A stretch of DNA of 64,000 bases, taken from the NCBI GenBank assembly GCA_009379975.1, contig WHSS01000001.1:1-64000 (forward strand). Direction: 5' to 3'. Under the pieces are notes generated by a model. It was not told the origin of the DNA. It ran no database searches and saw only the letters and a program-made list of their open reading frames with translations. The translations under genes and the position numbers were made by a program. The DNA is from Actinophytocola sp. (lineage in GTDB: Bacteria > Actinomycetota > Actinomycetes > Mycobacteriales > Pseudonocardiaceae). Each line of letters begins with the position of its first letter. The stretch's first letter is position 1. Positions 1 through 7,602 of this stretch are shown here, piece after piece.

Positions 1-1
1 C

Positions 2-658
2 TATACGGCACCCAATGGCACCTTCGGTTCACCCTTGGGCTCGCCCCGCCCCAGTATTTCAACAGTCAGTGCGCTGGCCTGGATCGGCTGCATGGTCGCG
101 GGTGCGGCGTTGACCCTGCTCGCGCAACGCTCCGGAAACACGATCGGCGCGGGCGGCCGGATCACCGCGGGCGTTACGGTGAGCGTGCTGGTGACCGCCC
201 TGCTGGTCGGGGTCGTCCGGTTGTGGGACGAAACGTTGCCGCTCGGCTGGGACGTGATCGGGTTGATCCTGCTGACCTCGCTCGCGTTCGCCGCGGTCCA
301 GGGTGGCCTGCTCCATTGGCTCGGCATCAAGGCGATGGCGATCCTCGCGCCGCTCTATCTTCTCGCGCCCGCCGTCGCCGGGCAGGTGCCTGAGCTCCTG
401 CACCCGGGTTACCGCACCGGGCTGTGGTCGTGGACGCCCTTCCGGTTCCCGACCGAGGCACTGCGCAGCCTGATCAACGGCACGCCGGACGCGCCCGACG
501 TCATGTTCGCCGTGTGGGTGCTCGGCGGGATGCTCGTTGCCGGGCTGCTGAGCGTGGCGCTGCCGCGGCCTTCAGCCGGCAAGAACGCTGAAGCGGACGC
601 GCCGGACGGGGTTGTCGACGTTGGTGTCAACCAGGCAGATCGACTGCCAAGTGCCTAA
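2..658 (+). CDS. Polytopic membrane protein, C-terminal part (gene starts before the window)
   Basis: The reading frame is open from the first bases of the window, so the true start probably lies upstream; a TTG at 35 is the first possible start inside. About five hydrophobic segments are visible, for example near ALAWIGCMVAGAALTLLA at the beginning and VWVLGGMLVAGLLSVAL near the end. The loop with LLHPGYRTGLWSWTPFRFP before the last helix resembles the C-terminal part of YhgE/Pip or DUF3533-type ABC-2-like membrane proteins. That assignment is tentative. The last 29 codons are antisense to the 3' end of the yjbQ-like gene, so the two genes converge with an 87-base overlap. Confidence 0.55.
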   Translation, partial: YTAPNGTFGSPLGSPRPSISTVSALAWIGCMVAGAALTLLAQRSGNTIGAGGRITAGVTVSVLVTALLVGVVRLWDETLPLGWDVIGLILLTSLAFAAVQGGLLHWLGIKAMAILAPLYLLAPAVAGQVPELLHPGYRTGLWSWTPFRFPTEALRSLINGTPDAPDVMFAVWVLGGMLVAGLLSVALPRPSAGKNAEADAPDGVVDVGVNQADRLPSA

Positions 659-982
659 CGCGAGCGTGCCGCCCAGCACCGGAACGGTGGCGTAGGGCGG
701 CACGAACGCGGGCAGTACGTGGTCCCTGCCGTGGCCGGGGCTGCCGTGCTGGTGCCGCCAGCGACCGTCGCGGGGAAGCTGGTCGTCGATCGCGGCGAGC
801 AGGTCGTCGTCACTGCCCGCGCCGGTCTCGATGATGGCGAGCCCGGCGGTCGCGTGAGGCACCCAAACGTGGAGCAAGCCGTCCTCGACGTCGCACTCCG
901 CCAGGAACTTCTCGGCATCCGCGGTGAGGTCGTGTACCACGGCCTTGTCGCCGGTACGGACCTCGATCTCGTGGGAGGACAT
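572..982 (-). CDS. YjbQ / UPF0047 family protein
   Basis: A complete 136-residue protein, the usual length for YjbQ (UPF0047). It carries the family features: a VWVPHATAGLAIIETG segment near residues 40-55, a central RDHVLPAF motif with conserved histidine, and a C-terminal GTWQSICLVDTN core followed by a short arginine-rich strand. The family is a small cytosolic beta fold; some members are annotated as secondary thiamine-phosphate synthase, but the physiological role is unsettled. It starts at an ATG 69 bases from the divergent MFS gene, so the two may share a promoter region. Its 3' end overlaps the upstream membrane-protein gene antisense. Confidence 0.85.
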   Translation of the reverse strand: MSSHEIEVRTGDKAVVHDLTADAEKFLAECDVEDGLLHVWVPHATAGLAIIETGAGSDDDLLAAIDDQLPRDGRWRHQHGSPGHGRDHVLPAFVPPYATVPVLGGTLALGTWQSICLVDTNVDNPVRRVRFSVLAG

Positions 983-1051
983 GCTTCGAGCCTACGACGC
1001 GCGAGCCAGGTCGGTCGCCAACGTGCGTGGCTTCGGGCATCCTCGATCACC

Positions 1052-2584
1052 ATGAACGAGACAGCGACGGCGTCGTCGGTCAGGTGGGGTTCCGGCGCGG
1101 CGCGCGGAGTGCTCGCCGCGACGATCCTCGGCTCCGGCATGGCGATGCTGGACAGCACCGTGGTCAACATCGCGCTGCCGCGGATCGGCGCCGAGCTCGA
1201 TGCGAGCGTTTCGGGTCTCCAGTGGACCCTCGACGGCTACCTGATCGCGCTCGCCTCGCTGATTCTGATCGCGGGCGCGCTCGGGGACCGCTTCGGCAGG
1301 CGGAAGGTTTTCACGGTCGGGGTCGTCTGGTTCGGGTTTGCGTCGGTGCTCTGCGGGCTCGCCCAGACGACCGAGATGCTGGTGGGCGCGCGCGTGTTGC
1401 AGGGCGTCGGCGGGGCGTTGCTGACGCCGGGCTCGCTGGCGATCTTGCAGGCATCGTTTGCACGCGAGGATCGGGCCCGCGCGATCGGCGCGTGGTCGGG
1501 CATGTCCGGGCTGGCGGCCGCCGCGGGGCCGGTGATCGGCGGGCTCGTCGTGCAGGCCTGGTCGTGGCGGCTCGCGTTCCTGATCAACGTGCCGCTCGCC
1601 TTCCTGTGCGTGTGGCTGACCCGCCGCTACGTGCCGGAGTCGTGCGACGCGCTGCGGGGAGGCAGGCCGGACGCGACGTCGTCCGCGCTCGGTGCGCTCG
1701 GCTTGGCCGGCGTGACCGCCGCGCTCATCGAGGCTCCGGCACGCGGCGCGGCGGATCCGATCGTGGTGGTCTCCGGGGTGCTCGGGGTGGGTGCGCTCGC
1801 GGCATTCGTCGTCATGCAGCGACGCAGTCACGACCCGCTGGTGGCTCCTGCCTTGTTCCGCGATCGGACGTTCGTGCTGTCCAACGGGCTAACGCTGGTG
1901 GTCTATGCCGGCCTGGGCGGCGTCTTGACGTTGCTGATACTGCAGTTGCAGGTCTCTCTGGACTACACGCCGACGGCCGCCGGGCTGGCCAGCTTGCCGA
2001 TCACGTTGCTGATGCTGGCCCTGTCCGGGCGGTCCGGCCAGCTCGCTCAGCGGATCGGGCCGAGGCCGCAGCTGGTGGTGGGCCCGATCTTGATCGCGGG
2101 GGGCATGCTGCTCCTTCTCGGGGTGACGCCGGGTTCGAGCTACATCGGCAGCGTGCTACCGGGCGTGGTCGTGTTCGGGATCGGACTGGTGATCGTGGTT
2201 GCCCCGGTGACGTCGACCGTGCTGGCGGCGGCCCCCGACCGGTACGTCGGGGTCGCATCCGGGGTGAACAACGCGCTGGCACGGACCGGGACCCTGCTCG
2301 CGATCGCCGTGCTGCCCGCGATCGCGGGGTTGACCGGAGACGCCTACACCGATCCCGCCGCCATGACGAGGGGATTTCAGATCGCGATCGTGGTGTGCGC
2401 GGTGCTCGCCGCCGGAGGCGGGCTGATGGGCCTCGGCGTGGCCGGGAACGTCCTGGCCGTTCCCGCCGAACGCGTGCCGGAGCCAGGCGAAGCGGTCACG
2501 GTCGAAGATGCTCCTCAGCCCGGTGAATGCCTGCACTGCCCGGTCGACGGCCCGCCGACGCACGTGCGGCCCGCACGGGTCTGA
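1052..2584 (+). CDS. DHA2-family (EmrB/QacA-type) MFS drug exporter
   Basis: A 510-residue integral membrane protein of the drug:H+ antiporter-2 type with 14 predicted helices. Motif D1 (MLDSTVVNIALP, residues 32-43), motif A (GDRFGRRK, residues 78-85) and antiporter motif C (GPVIGG around residue 155) are all present. The ATG at 1052 is chosen because hydrophobic helix 1 begins about 18 residues later as in the family; an in-frame extension upstream runs antisense through yjbQ and is not protein-like. No dedicated regulator lies next to it. The substrate cannot be told from sequence. The gene ends one base before the stop of the convergent small gene. Confidence 0.9.
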   Translation: MNETATASSVRWGSGAARGVLAATILGSGMAMLDSTVVNIALPRIGAELDASVSGLQWTLDGYLIALASLILIAGALGDRFGRRKVFTVGVVWFGFASVLCGLAQTTEMLVGARVLQGVGGALLTPGSLAILQASFAREDRARAIGAWSGMSGLAAAAGPVIGGLVVQAWSWRLAFLINVPLAFLCVWLTRRYVPESCDALRGGRPDATSSALGALGLAGVTAALIEAPARGAADPIVVVSGVLGVGALAAFVVMQRRSHDPLVAPALFRDRTFVLSNGLTLVVYAGLGGVLTLLILQLQVSLDYTPTAAGLASLPITLLMLALSGRSGQLAQRIGPRPQLVVGPILIAGGMLLLLGVTPGSSYIGSVLPGVVVFGIGLVIVVAPVTSTVLAAAPDRYVGVASGVNNALARTGTLLAIAVLPAIAGLTGDAYTDPAAMTRGFQIAIVVCAVLAAGGGLMGLGVAGNVLAVPAERVPEPGEAVTVEDAPQPGECLHCPVDGPPTHVRPARV

Positions 2585-2585
2585 G

Positions 2586-2849
2586 CTAGTTCTGCTGCCC
2601 TGGCTTCTCCGCGCCGGGGTCGCCGATCGTGGGCGGGTCGGCTTGATCGGGCGTCGTCGTTTCTTCGTCGGCCTTCGCGCGGTTGGCCGCCTCACGCATC
2701 TCGATCGCGTCGGTGACCCCGTCGCCGACCTCGCGGGCGATGGCGACCACGGCGTCCGCGACGATCTTGGCGATGTTGCCGACGCGCTCCGCCGTCGACT
2801 CGGTGATCTCCTGCACGGTGTCCTTCTTGCGTTCGAACTCGCCCACCAT
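2586..2849 (-). CDS. Small alpha-helical protein of the desaturase operon
   Basis: 87 residues from an ATG at 2849. Residues 8-60 form a continuous amphipathic helix with repeated small and aliphatic residues (NIAKIVADAVVAIAREVGD), followed by an acidic, proline-rich tail. There is no signal peptide. It begins 14 bases after the desaturase stop on the same strand, so it is probably co-transcribed. The helix could lie on a membrane surface or form a coiled coil; I do not recognise a named family and no function is assigned. Confidence 0.7.
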   Translation of the reverse strand: MVGEFERKKDTVQEITESTAERVGNIAKIVADAVVAIAREVGDGVTDAIEMREAANRAKADEETTTPDQADPPTIGDPGAEKPGQQN

Positions 2850-2863
2850 CTGAATTCCCCGCC

Positions 2864-4018
2864 TTATGCCGCCACGCGTTGCCCTTGCGTGTCCACCGTA
2901 GTGCTTTCCGGTACCGCATCGCCGGACTTGTGACGACCGACAAGCGACTTGAGGTAGCCGACGGGCGGCAGCGCGAGCGAGCAGATCTTCACCGCGACCG
3001 ACGCGAGCTGCCTGGACAGCGGTCCGGTGTGATAGGGCAGGTCGTACTTCTCGCAGATCGCGCGGACCTCGTGGGCGATCTCCGGGTAACGGCGCGCGGG
3101 GATGTCCGGGAAGAGGTGGTGCTCGATCTGGTGCGAGAGGTTGCCGCTCATGATGTGGAAGAGCTTGCCGCCGCTGATGTTGGCCGAGCCGAGGATCTGG
3201 CGCAGGTACCACTGGCCGCGCGTCTCGTTCTCGGTCTCTTCCTCGGTGAAGGTCTCGACATCGGCCGGGAAGTGCCCGCAGAAGATGATCGAGAACGACC
3301 ACAGGTTGCGGATCAGGTTCGCCGTGGCGTTGCCGGCCAGCGTCAGCGGCGCCAGCGGGCCGGTCAGCAGCGGGAACAGCACGTAGTCCTTGCCGATCTG
3401 CTTGCCCGCCTTGGCGCGCATCTTCTTGCGCACCTCTTGGGTCTCGGACCATTTCAGCTCGCCCGAGATCAGCCGGTCGACCTCGAGGTCGTGGAACCAC
3501 ACGCCCCATTGGAAGAAGATCGCCAGCAGCGTGGCGTACACCGGGTTGCCCAGGTAGTACGGGTGCCACGGCTGGTCGGCGTCCATCCGGAGGATGCCGT
3601 AGCCGACGTCGCGGTCCTTGTCGACGATGTTGGTGTGGGTGTGGTGCAGGTAGTTGTGCGAGTGCCGCCAGTTGTCACCGGGCGCGGCGGTGTCCCACTC
3701 GAAGGTCTTGGAGTTCAGCTCCGGGATGCGCGTCCAGTCGTACTGGCCGTGCATCACGTTGTGGCCGATCTCCATGTTGTCCAGGATCTTGGACGCCGAC
3801 AGCGCGCCGACCGCCGCCAGCCACGCGGGCGGGAAGAAGCCGAGGTACATCAGGCTCCGGCCGGCGATCTCCAGGCCCCGCTGGGTCTTGATGATCTTGT
3901 TGATGTACTCGACGTCTTCCTTGCCGAGGTCGGCGACGACCCGTTGCCGGATCTCGTCGAGCTCGCGGCCGAATTCCTCGACCTGTTCCGGGGTCAGCCG
4001 GTCCTGTAAGCCGGTCAT
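2864..4018 (-). CDS. Membrane fatty-acid desaturase (DesA3-like acyl-CoA delta-9 type)
   Basis: 384 residues. The three histidine boxes of membrane di-iron desaturases are intact: GHNVMHGQ (85-92), HSHNYLHH (119-126) and HQIEHH (296-301). Hydrophobic helices lie between boxes as expected for an integral membrane enzyme that introduces a cis double bond into a CoA-linked or lipid-linked acyl chain using O2. Electrons should come from the ferredoxin and ferredoxin reductase encoded just upstream on the same strand, the arrangement of mycobacterial desA3-Rv3230c. The gap from the ferredoxin stop is only 25 bases, so the genes form one operon, probably controlled by the divergent TetR gene. Confidence 0.93.
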   Translation of the reverse strand: MTGLQDRLTPEQVEEFGRELDEIRQRVVADLGKEDVEYINKIIKTQRGLEIAGRSLMYLGFFPPAWLAAVGALSASKILDNMEIGHNVMHGQYDWTRIPELNSKTFEWDTAAPGDNWRHSHNYLHHTHTNIVDKDRDVGYGILRMDADQPWHPYYLGNPVYATLLAIFFQWGVWFHDLEVDRLISGELKWSETQEVRKKMRAKAGKQIGKDYVLFPLLTGPLAPLTLAGNATANLIRNLWSFSIIFCGHFPADVETFTEEETENETRGQWYLRQILGSANISGGKLFHIMSGNLSHQIEHHLFPDIPARRYPEIAHEVRAICEKYDLPYHTGPLSRQLASVAVKICSLALPPVGYLKSLVGRHKSGDAVPESTTVDTQGQRVAA

Positions 4019-4043
4019 GGCTTGTGCCTCCTTGAAGTTGCGA

Positions 4044-4364
4044 TCAGCAGTTGATGTCGACGTCGCCGACGGGAACGGAGATGCACAGCTGGATCTCCTG
4101 GTCCTCCTCGGCGGAGAGCTCGCCGGTCAGCGCGTTGCGCACGCAGCCGGTGTTCTTGACCTTGGTGCAGGAGAAGCAGATGCCCATCCGGCAGCCGTGC
4201 TCGGGCTTCAGGCCTGCCTCTTCCGCCTGTTCGAGCAGCGGCTTGCCGGAGTTGAGGGTCTCCTTGCCGCTGTGGCTGAACCGCACCTGGCCTGTCGCGC
4301 CCCCCGAGGTGTCGATCTCGATTTCGGGCGGGGTGAACACCTCGGTGTGCAGGTGTTCACTCAC
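4044..4364 (-). CDS. [2Fe-2S] plant-type ferredoxin, partner of the desaturase
   Basis: 106 residues from a GTG that overlaps the reductase stop (GTGA). The plant-type cluster ligands are C58, C63 and C66 in HGCRMGICFSC and C94 in IQLCISV. It should carry electrons from the FAD reductase to the desaturase. In mycobacterial Rv3230c the same domain is fused to the C-terminus of the reductase. Here the join reads TEAE-stop in one frame and VSEHLHTEVF in the next, so a single-base shift would fuse them. It may be a true split gene with coupled translation, or a frameshift or sequencing error. Confidence 0.88.
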   Translation of the reverse strand: MSEHLHTEVFTPPEIEIDTSGGATGQVRFSHSGKETLNSGKPLLEQAEEAGLKPEHGCRMGICFSCTKVKNTGCVRNALTGELSAEEDQEIQLCISVPVGDVDINC

Positions 4365-5155
4365 TCCGCTTCGGTGTAGGCGTCGCGCACGGAGTCCATC
4401 AGCCCGGGCGGCCCGCACAGGTAGGTCTGCGCGTCGCGCCACCACGGTGCGACCTCGTCGAGGTGCTCCGGGGTGAAGAAGCCGTGCAGATCCGCTCCGG
4501 AGTCCGCGTGGGTGTAGCCGAGCGCGACCCGCCCGCCGGGGAGCTCATCGGCCAGCGCGGCGAGGTCGGACCGGTACAGCACGTCGTCGGCGGTGTTGGC
4601 GTAATGCAGGAAGACAACGTCGCCCGGATACCCCTCATGACTGAGCGTGCGCAGCATCGACAGCACGGGCGTGACGCCGCTGCCGCCGCTGATGAACAGC
4701 AGCCGCTCCGGCCTGCGCTCGTCGAGCAGGAATTCGCCACCCGGGTTGGAGATGCCGAGCACCATCCCGGCGTGCGCGTTCTCGTAGAGATAGCGCGAGA
4801 CCAGGCCCTTGGGGTCGACCTTGACGGTGAGCTCCAGCGTGCGCCCGGCCGCGTGCTGCGAGTTGGCGGGGGAGTAGCAGCGGGTGCGGCGTACCCCGTC
4901 GATGTCGACCGAGACGCGCACGTACTGGCCTGCCCGGAAGCCCTGCCAGGCCTTGCTCGTCCACAGCGTGAGCGTCACGGTGTCCGCGGTCTGCCGGCGC
5001 ACGCGCTTGACCTCGCCCCGGATCTCGTTGCGCACCAGCATGGGGTCGACCAGTTCGAGGTAGCGATCGATCCCGTGTGGGGTCAGCAGCCGCTCGGCGA
5101 GCGCGGCGACCCGCCGGGTGGGTGATGCCGGCTCATCCGGCAGGAACGTGGTCAC
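4361..5155 (-). CDS. FNR-family ferredoxin/flavin reductase for the desaturase
   Basis: 264 residues from a GTG at 5155, preceded by GGGAGG at good spacing; an upstream ATG at 5200 lacks such a site. The FAD-binding motif RCYSPANS (92-99) and the nicotinamide-binding ISGGSGVTP (155-163) and YLCGPPGLM (near 250) identify a ferredoxin-NADP+ reductase-like module. It lacks its own iron-sulfur domain because that is encoded by the overlapping next gene. It should reduce the ferredoxin with NAD(P)H for acyl desaturation. It is the first gene of the operon and faces the TetR gene across a 132-base region with a palindromic operator. Confidence 0.9.
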   Translation of the reverse strand: MTTFLPDEPASPTRRVAALAERLLTPHGIDRYLELVDPMLVRNEIRGEVKRVRRQTADTVTLTLWTSKAWQGFRAGQYVRVSVDIDGVRRTRCYSPANSQHAAGRTLELTVKVDPKGLVSRYLYENAHAGMVLGISNPGGEFLLDERRPERLLFISGGSGVTPVLSMLRTLSHEGYPGDVVFLHYANTADDVLYRSDLAALADELPGGRVALGYTHADSGADLHGFFTPEHLDEVAPWWRDAQTYLCGPPGLMDSVRDAYTEAE

Positions 5156-5186
5156 TTTCGGTGCCTCCCTTGACCGAGGGCGATCG

Positions 5187-5220
5187 GTTACAGTGAACAT
5201 GTGTGCACTAACAAGTGCAC
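5187..5220. promoter_or_regulatory. Candidate TetR operator overlapping the desaturase promoter
   Basis: Seen directly: a perfect inverted repeat GTGCACT-AACA-AGTGCAC at 5203-5220, and a third half-site AGTGAACA at 5192-5199 that forms an overlapping imperfect palindrome with it. On the minus strand TTGTTA (5209-5214) and TGTAAC (5187-5192), 16 bases apart, could be the -35 and -10 of the reductase-ferredoxin-desaturase operon. Binding here by the TetR protein would block that promoter. The architecture resembles FabR/DesT-type control of desaturases, from memory of those systems. Confidence 0.6.
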
Positions 5221-5287
5221 TGCATACGCCCCTCGGTGTCAACCAGCTGAGGCTGTGACCTGGGCTATAAGCCCGGAAGGAGTCCAC

Positions 5288-5959
5288 GTGGTGGACGCGC
5301 GTACGCTGAGCGCCGTGGGAGCGCAATCCTCGGAGCCGGTGAGCCGTCATGAGCGCAAGCAGCGCACCAGGCAGTCGCTGATCAACTCTGCGCTCCGGCT
5401 GCTGCGGGATCGGAGTTTCGCCGGGCTGAGCCTGCGTGAGGTGGCCAAGGAAGCCGGCATCGTGCCGACCGCGTTCTACCGGCACTTCGCGTCCATGGAC
5501 GAGCTCGGCATCGCACTGGTCGAGCAGTCGATGCGCAGCCTGCGCCTGATGATTCGTGACGCCAGGCGGAACCCGGAGACCTACGGCGACGCGATCCGCA
5601 GCTCCGTGCAGACCCTCTACGACCACGTGCGCGCGCACGAGGAGCACTTCCGGTTCCTCACCCGCGAACGCTACGGCGGCGTTGGCCCGGTACAGGTGGC
5701 CATCGCCACCGAGCTGCGCCTCTTCGGTAGCGAGCTCGCGGTCGACCTCGGCCGGTTCGAGGGGCTGAACACGTGGAGTGCGGAAGACCTGCGGATGATG
5801 GCCGACCTGATCGTCACCGCGATGCTGGGCACCGTGACGGACCTGGTCGACGTCCGGGCGCCGGACCAGGAGGCGGACGCGGAGATCACTCGCGTCGCCC
5901 GCAAGCAGCTGCGGCTGATCGTGCTCGGCGTCGCGGGCTGGCGCAGCGATACCCCTTAG
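5288..5959 (+). CDS. TetR-family regulator, probably of the desaturase operon
   Basis: 223 residues from GTG 5288 (a second GTG at 5291 is equally possible), preceded by GGAAGGAG. The N-terminal TetR helix-turn-helix is clear: RQSLINSALRLL, then LSLREVAKEAGIVPTAFYRH (roughly residues 28-70). The C-terminal half is helical, with the ERYGG segment seen in FabR/DesT-like members that sense acyl-CoA saturation. It diverges from the desaturase electron-transfer operon across a shared palindrome, so it most likely represses that operon. The ligand is an inference from context. Confidence 0.85.
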   Translation: MVDARTLSAVGAQSSEPVSRHERKQRTRQSLINSALRLLRDRSFAGLSLREVAKEAGIVPTAFYRHFASMDELGIALVEQSMRSLRLMIRDARRNPETYGDAIRSSVQTLYDHVRAHEEHFRFLTRERYGGVGPVQVAIATELRLFGSELAVDLGRFEGLNTWSAEDLRMMADLIVTAMLGTVTDLVDVRAPDQEADAEITRVARKQLRLIVLGVAGWRSDTP

Positions 5960-6119
5960 GGCTGTGCGCAGCGCGTCCGTACCGCCTCGTGCGCCGTGCG
6001 CAACCTGGTTGTAACGAACGCCACCGAAGATCGCGCGCCCCAAGGGCGCATGGTAGACATCTTCAACGCCAGAGGATCCTGGCCAGTTCTCGAAGTTGTC
6101 TCGAGCTGGAGGTTGCGCG

Positions 6120-7289
6120 GTGACGGAAACCGACGTACCAGATACTGCCGGGGGGCCTGATCAGGCCATCACCATCGGGGTGGTCGCCGAGTCAGGAGCC
6201 GATGAGCGCCGCGTCGCGTTGGTGCCCAAGATGGTGGAGCGGTTGAGCAAGAAGGGCCTGCGGGTCCTCGTCGCCGCCGGGGCGGGCGAGGGGTCCTACA
6301 TCAGTGACGACGCCTTCACCGAGGCGGGCGCCACCATTGGCGATCCACGGCAGGCCGACGTCGTCGTGGGGGTCGCGCCGCCGTCGGAGGAGGAGGTCGG
6401 ACAGCTGCGGCCGGGGACGGTCGTGGTGGGCTTCCTCGCGCCACGTTCGGACGCCGAGAACATCGAACGGCTGGAGCGCGCCGGCGTCGTCGCGTTCGCC
6501 ATGGAGTCGATTCCGCGTATCTCACGTGCGCAGGCGATGGATGCGTTGTCTTCGCAGGCCAACGTCTCGGGTTATCGCGCGGTGCTGCTCGCGGCGCAGC
6601 ATCTTGCCCGGTTCTTCCCGATGCTGACCACGGCCGCCGGCACGGTGAAGCCCGCGAAGGCGTTGGTGCTCGGTGTCGGGGTCGCCGGGTTGCAGGCGCT
6701 GGCCACCGCGAAGCGGCTGGGCGCGCAAGCCACCGGTTACGACGTGCGGCCCGAGGTGGCCGATCAGGTCCGGTCGGTGGGGGCGCAGTGGCTCGACCTG
6801 GGCATCGAGGCGGCCGGTGAGGGCGGCTATGCCCGCGAACTGACCGAGGAGGAGCGCGCCGAACAGCAGCGCAGGCTCTCCGAAGCGACGACCAAGTTCG
6901 ACGTCGTCATCACCACCGCGCTGGTACCCGGCCGTAAGGCACCCACGCTGGTCACCGCCGAAGCCGTGCGAGGCATGCGGCCCGGCAGCGTGATCGTCGA
7001 CCTGGCGGGCGAGACCGGCGGCAACTGCGAGCTGACCGAGCCGGGCGAAGTGATCAACGCGCACGGCGTGACGATCGCGTCGCCGTTGAACCTGCCCGCC
7101 GAAATGCCCGATCACGCGAGCGAGCTCTACGCGCGCAACATCGTCGAGTTGCTGGAGTTGCTCGTCGACTCCGAAGGCCGGCTGTCGCTGGACGGCTCCG
7201 ACGCCATCATCGACGGCGCCTGCGTCGCGGGTAAGGACAAGCTGAAACAGCCCGAGAGCCCGGCGGGAGAGGAGAAAGCTGATGGGTGA
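6120..7289 (+). CDS. pntAA: NAD(P)+ transhydrogenase, alpha subunit part 1 (NAD(H)-binding domain I)
   Basis: 389 residues from a GTG at 6120 with GGAGG seven bases upstream. It is the soluble NAD(H)-binding component of proton-translocating transhydrogenase, related to alanine dehydrogenase: an N-terminal ESGADERRVALVPKMV signature and a nucleotide-binding core with VLGVGVAGLQALATAKRLGA and YDVRPEVADQV. There is no membrane segment at the C-terminus, as expected for the split PntA found in many bacteria. It overlaps pntAB by eight bases. With PntAB and PntB it transfers hydride from NADH to NADP+ driven by the proton gradient, which supplies NADPH for biosynthesis. Confidence 0.95.
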   Translation: MTETDVPDTAGGPDQAITIGVVAESGADERRVALVPKMVERLSKKGLRVLVAAGAGEGSYISDDAFTEAGATIGDPRQADVVVGVAPPSEEEVGQLRPGTVVVGFLAPRSDAENIERLERAGVVAFAMESIPRISRAQAMDALSSQANVSGYRAVLLAAQHLARFFPMLTTAAGTVKPAKALVLGVGVAGLQALATAKRLGAQATGYDVRPEVADQVRSVGAQWLDLGIEAAGEGGYARELTEEERAEQQRRLSEATTKFDVVITTALVPGRKAPTLVTAEAVRGMRPGSVIVDLAGETGGNCELTEPGEVINAHGVTIASPLNLPAEMPDHASELYARNIVELLELLVDSEGRLSLDGSDAIIDGACVAGKDKLKQPESPAGEEKADG

Positions 7290-7602
7290 GTACGTACTGC
7301 TCGTGCAGAACCTGGCCATCCTCGTGCTCGCCGGGTTCGCCGGCTTCCTGGTGATCTCCAAGGTGCCCAACACGCTGCACACGCCGCTGATGTCGGCGAC
7401 GAACGCGGTGCACGGCATCGTGGTGCTCGGCGCGCTGATCGTGCTGGGGACCGGGATCGACGGGGTACTGAGCAAGATCATCCTGGTGGTGGCGGTCATC
7501 TTCGGCACCATCAACGTGATCGGCGGATTCCTGGTCACCGACCGGATGCTCGCGATGTTCAAGGGCAAGCCCGGTAACAAGGCGAAGGAGGTTGCGAAGT
7601 GA
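7282..7602 (+). CDS. pntAB: NAD(P)+ transhydrogenase, alpha subunit part 2 (membrane)
   Basis: 106 residues with three to four hydrophobic helices and the family segment LHTPLMSATNAVHGIVVLGAL. It is the membrane piece that is fused to domain I in E. coli PntA but separate here. It overlaps pntAA by eight bases and pntB by four (GTGA), so the three proteins are translated together. The conserved polar residues in the helices form part of the proton channel. Confidence 0.95.
   Translation: MGEYVLLVQNLAILVLAGFAGFLVISKVPNTLHTPLMSATNAVHGIVVLGALIVLGTGIDGVLSKIILVVAVIFGTINVIGGFLVTDRMLAMFKGKPGNKAKEVAK

Noticed and set aside
1..40. Repeat copy at the window edge similar to the 9101-9160 element
   Set aside because: Only short words (GGCACCCAA, CCCTTGGG) are shared, and the left side is outside the window, so it cannot be called.
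719..1051. N-terminal extension of the MFS gene by 111 codons
   Set aside because: It lies antisense to the conserved yjbQ gene, is not hydrophobic or family-like, and the ATG at 1052 gives the normal N-terminus.
5156..6043. Upstream extension of the reductase frame through the TetR gene
   Set aside because: The extra frame is antisense to a clear TetR gene, while GTG 5155 has a strong ribosome site.
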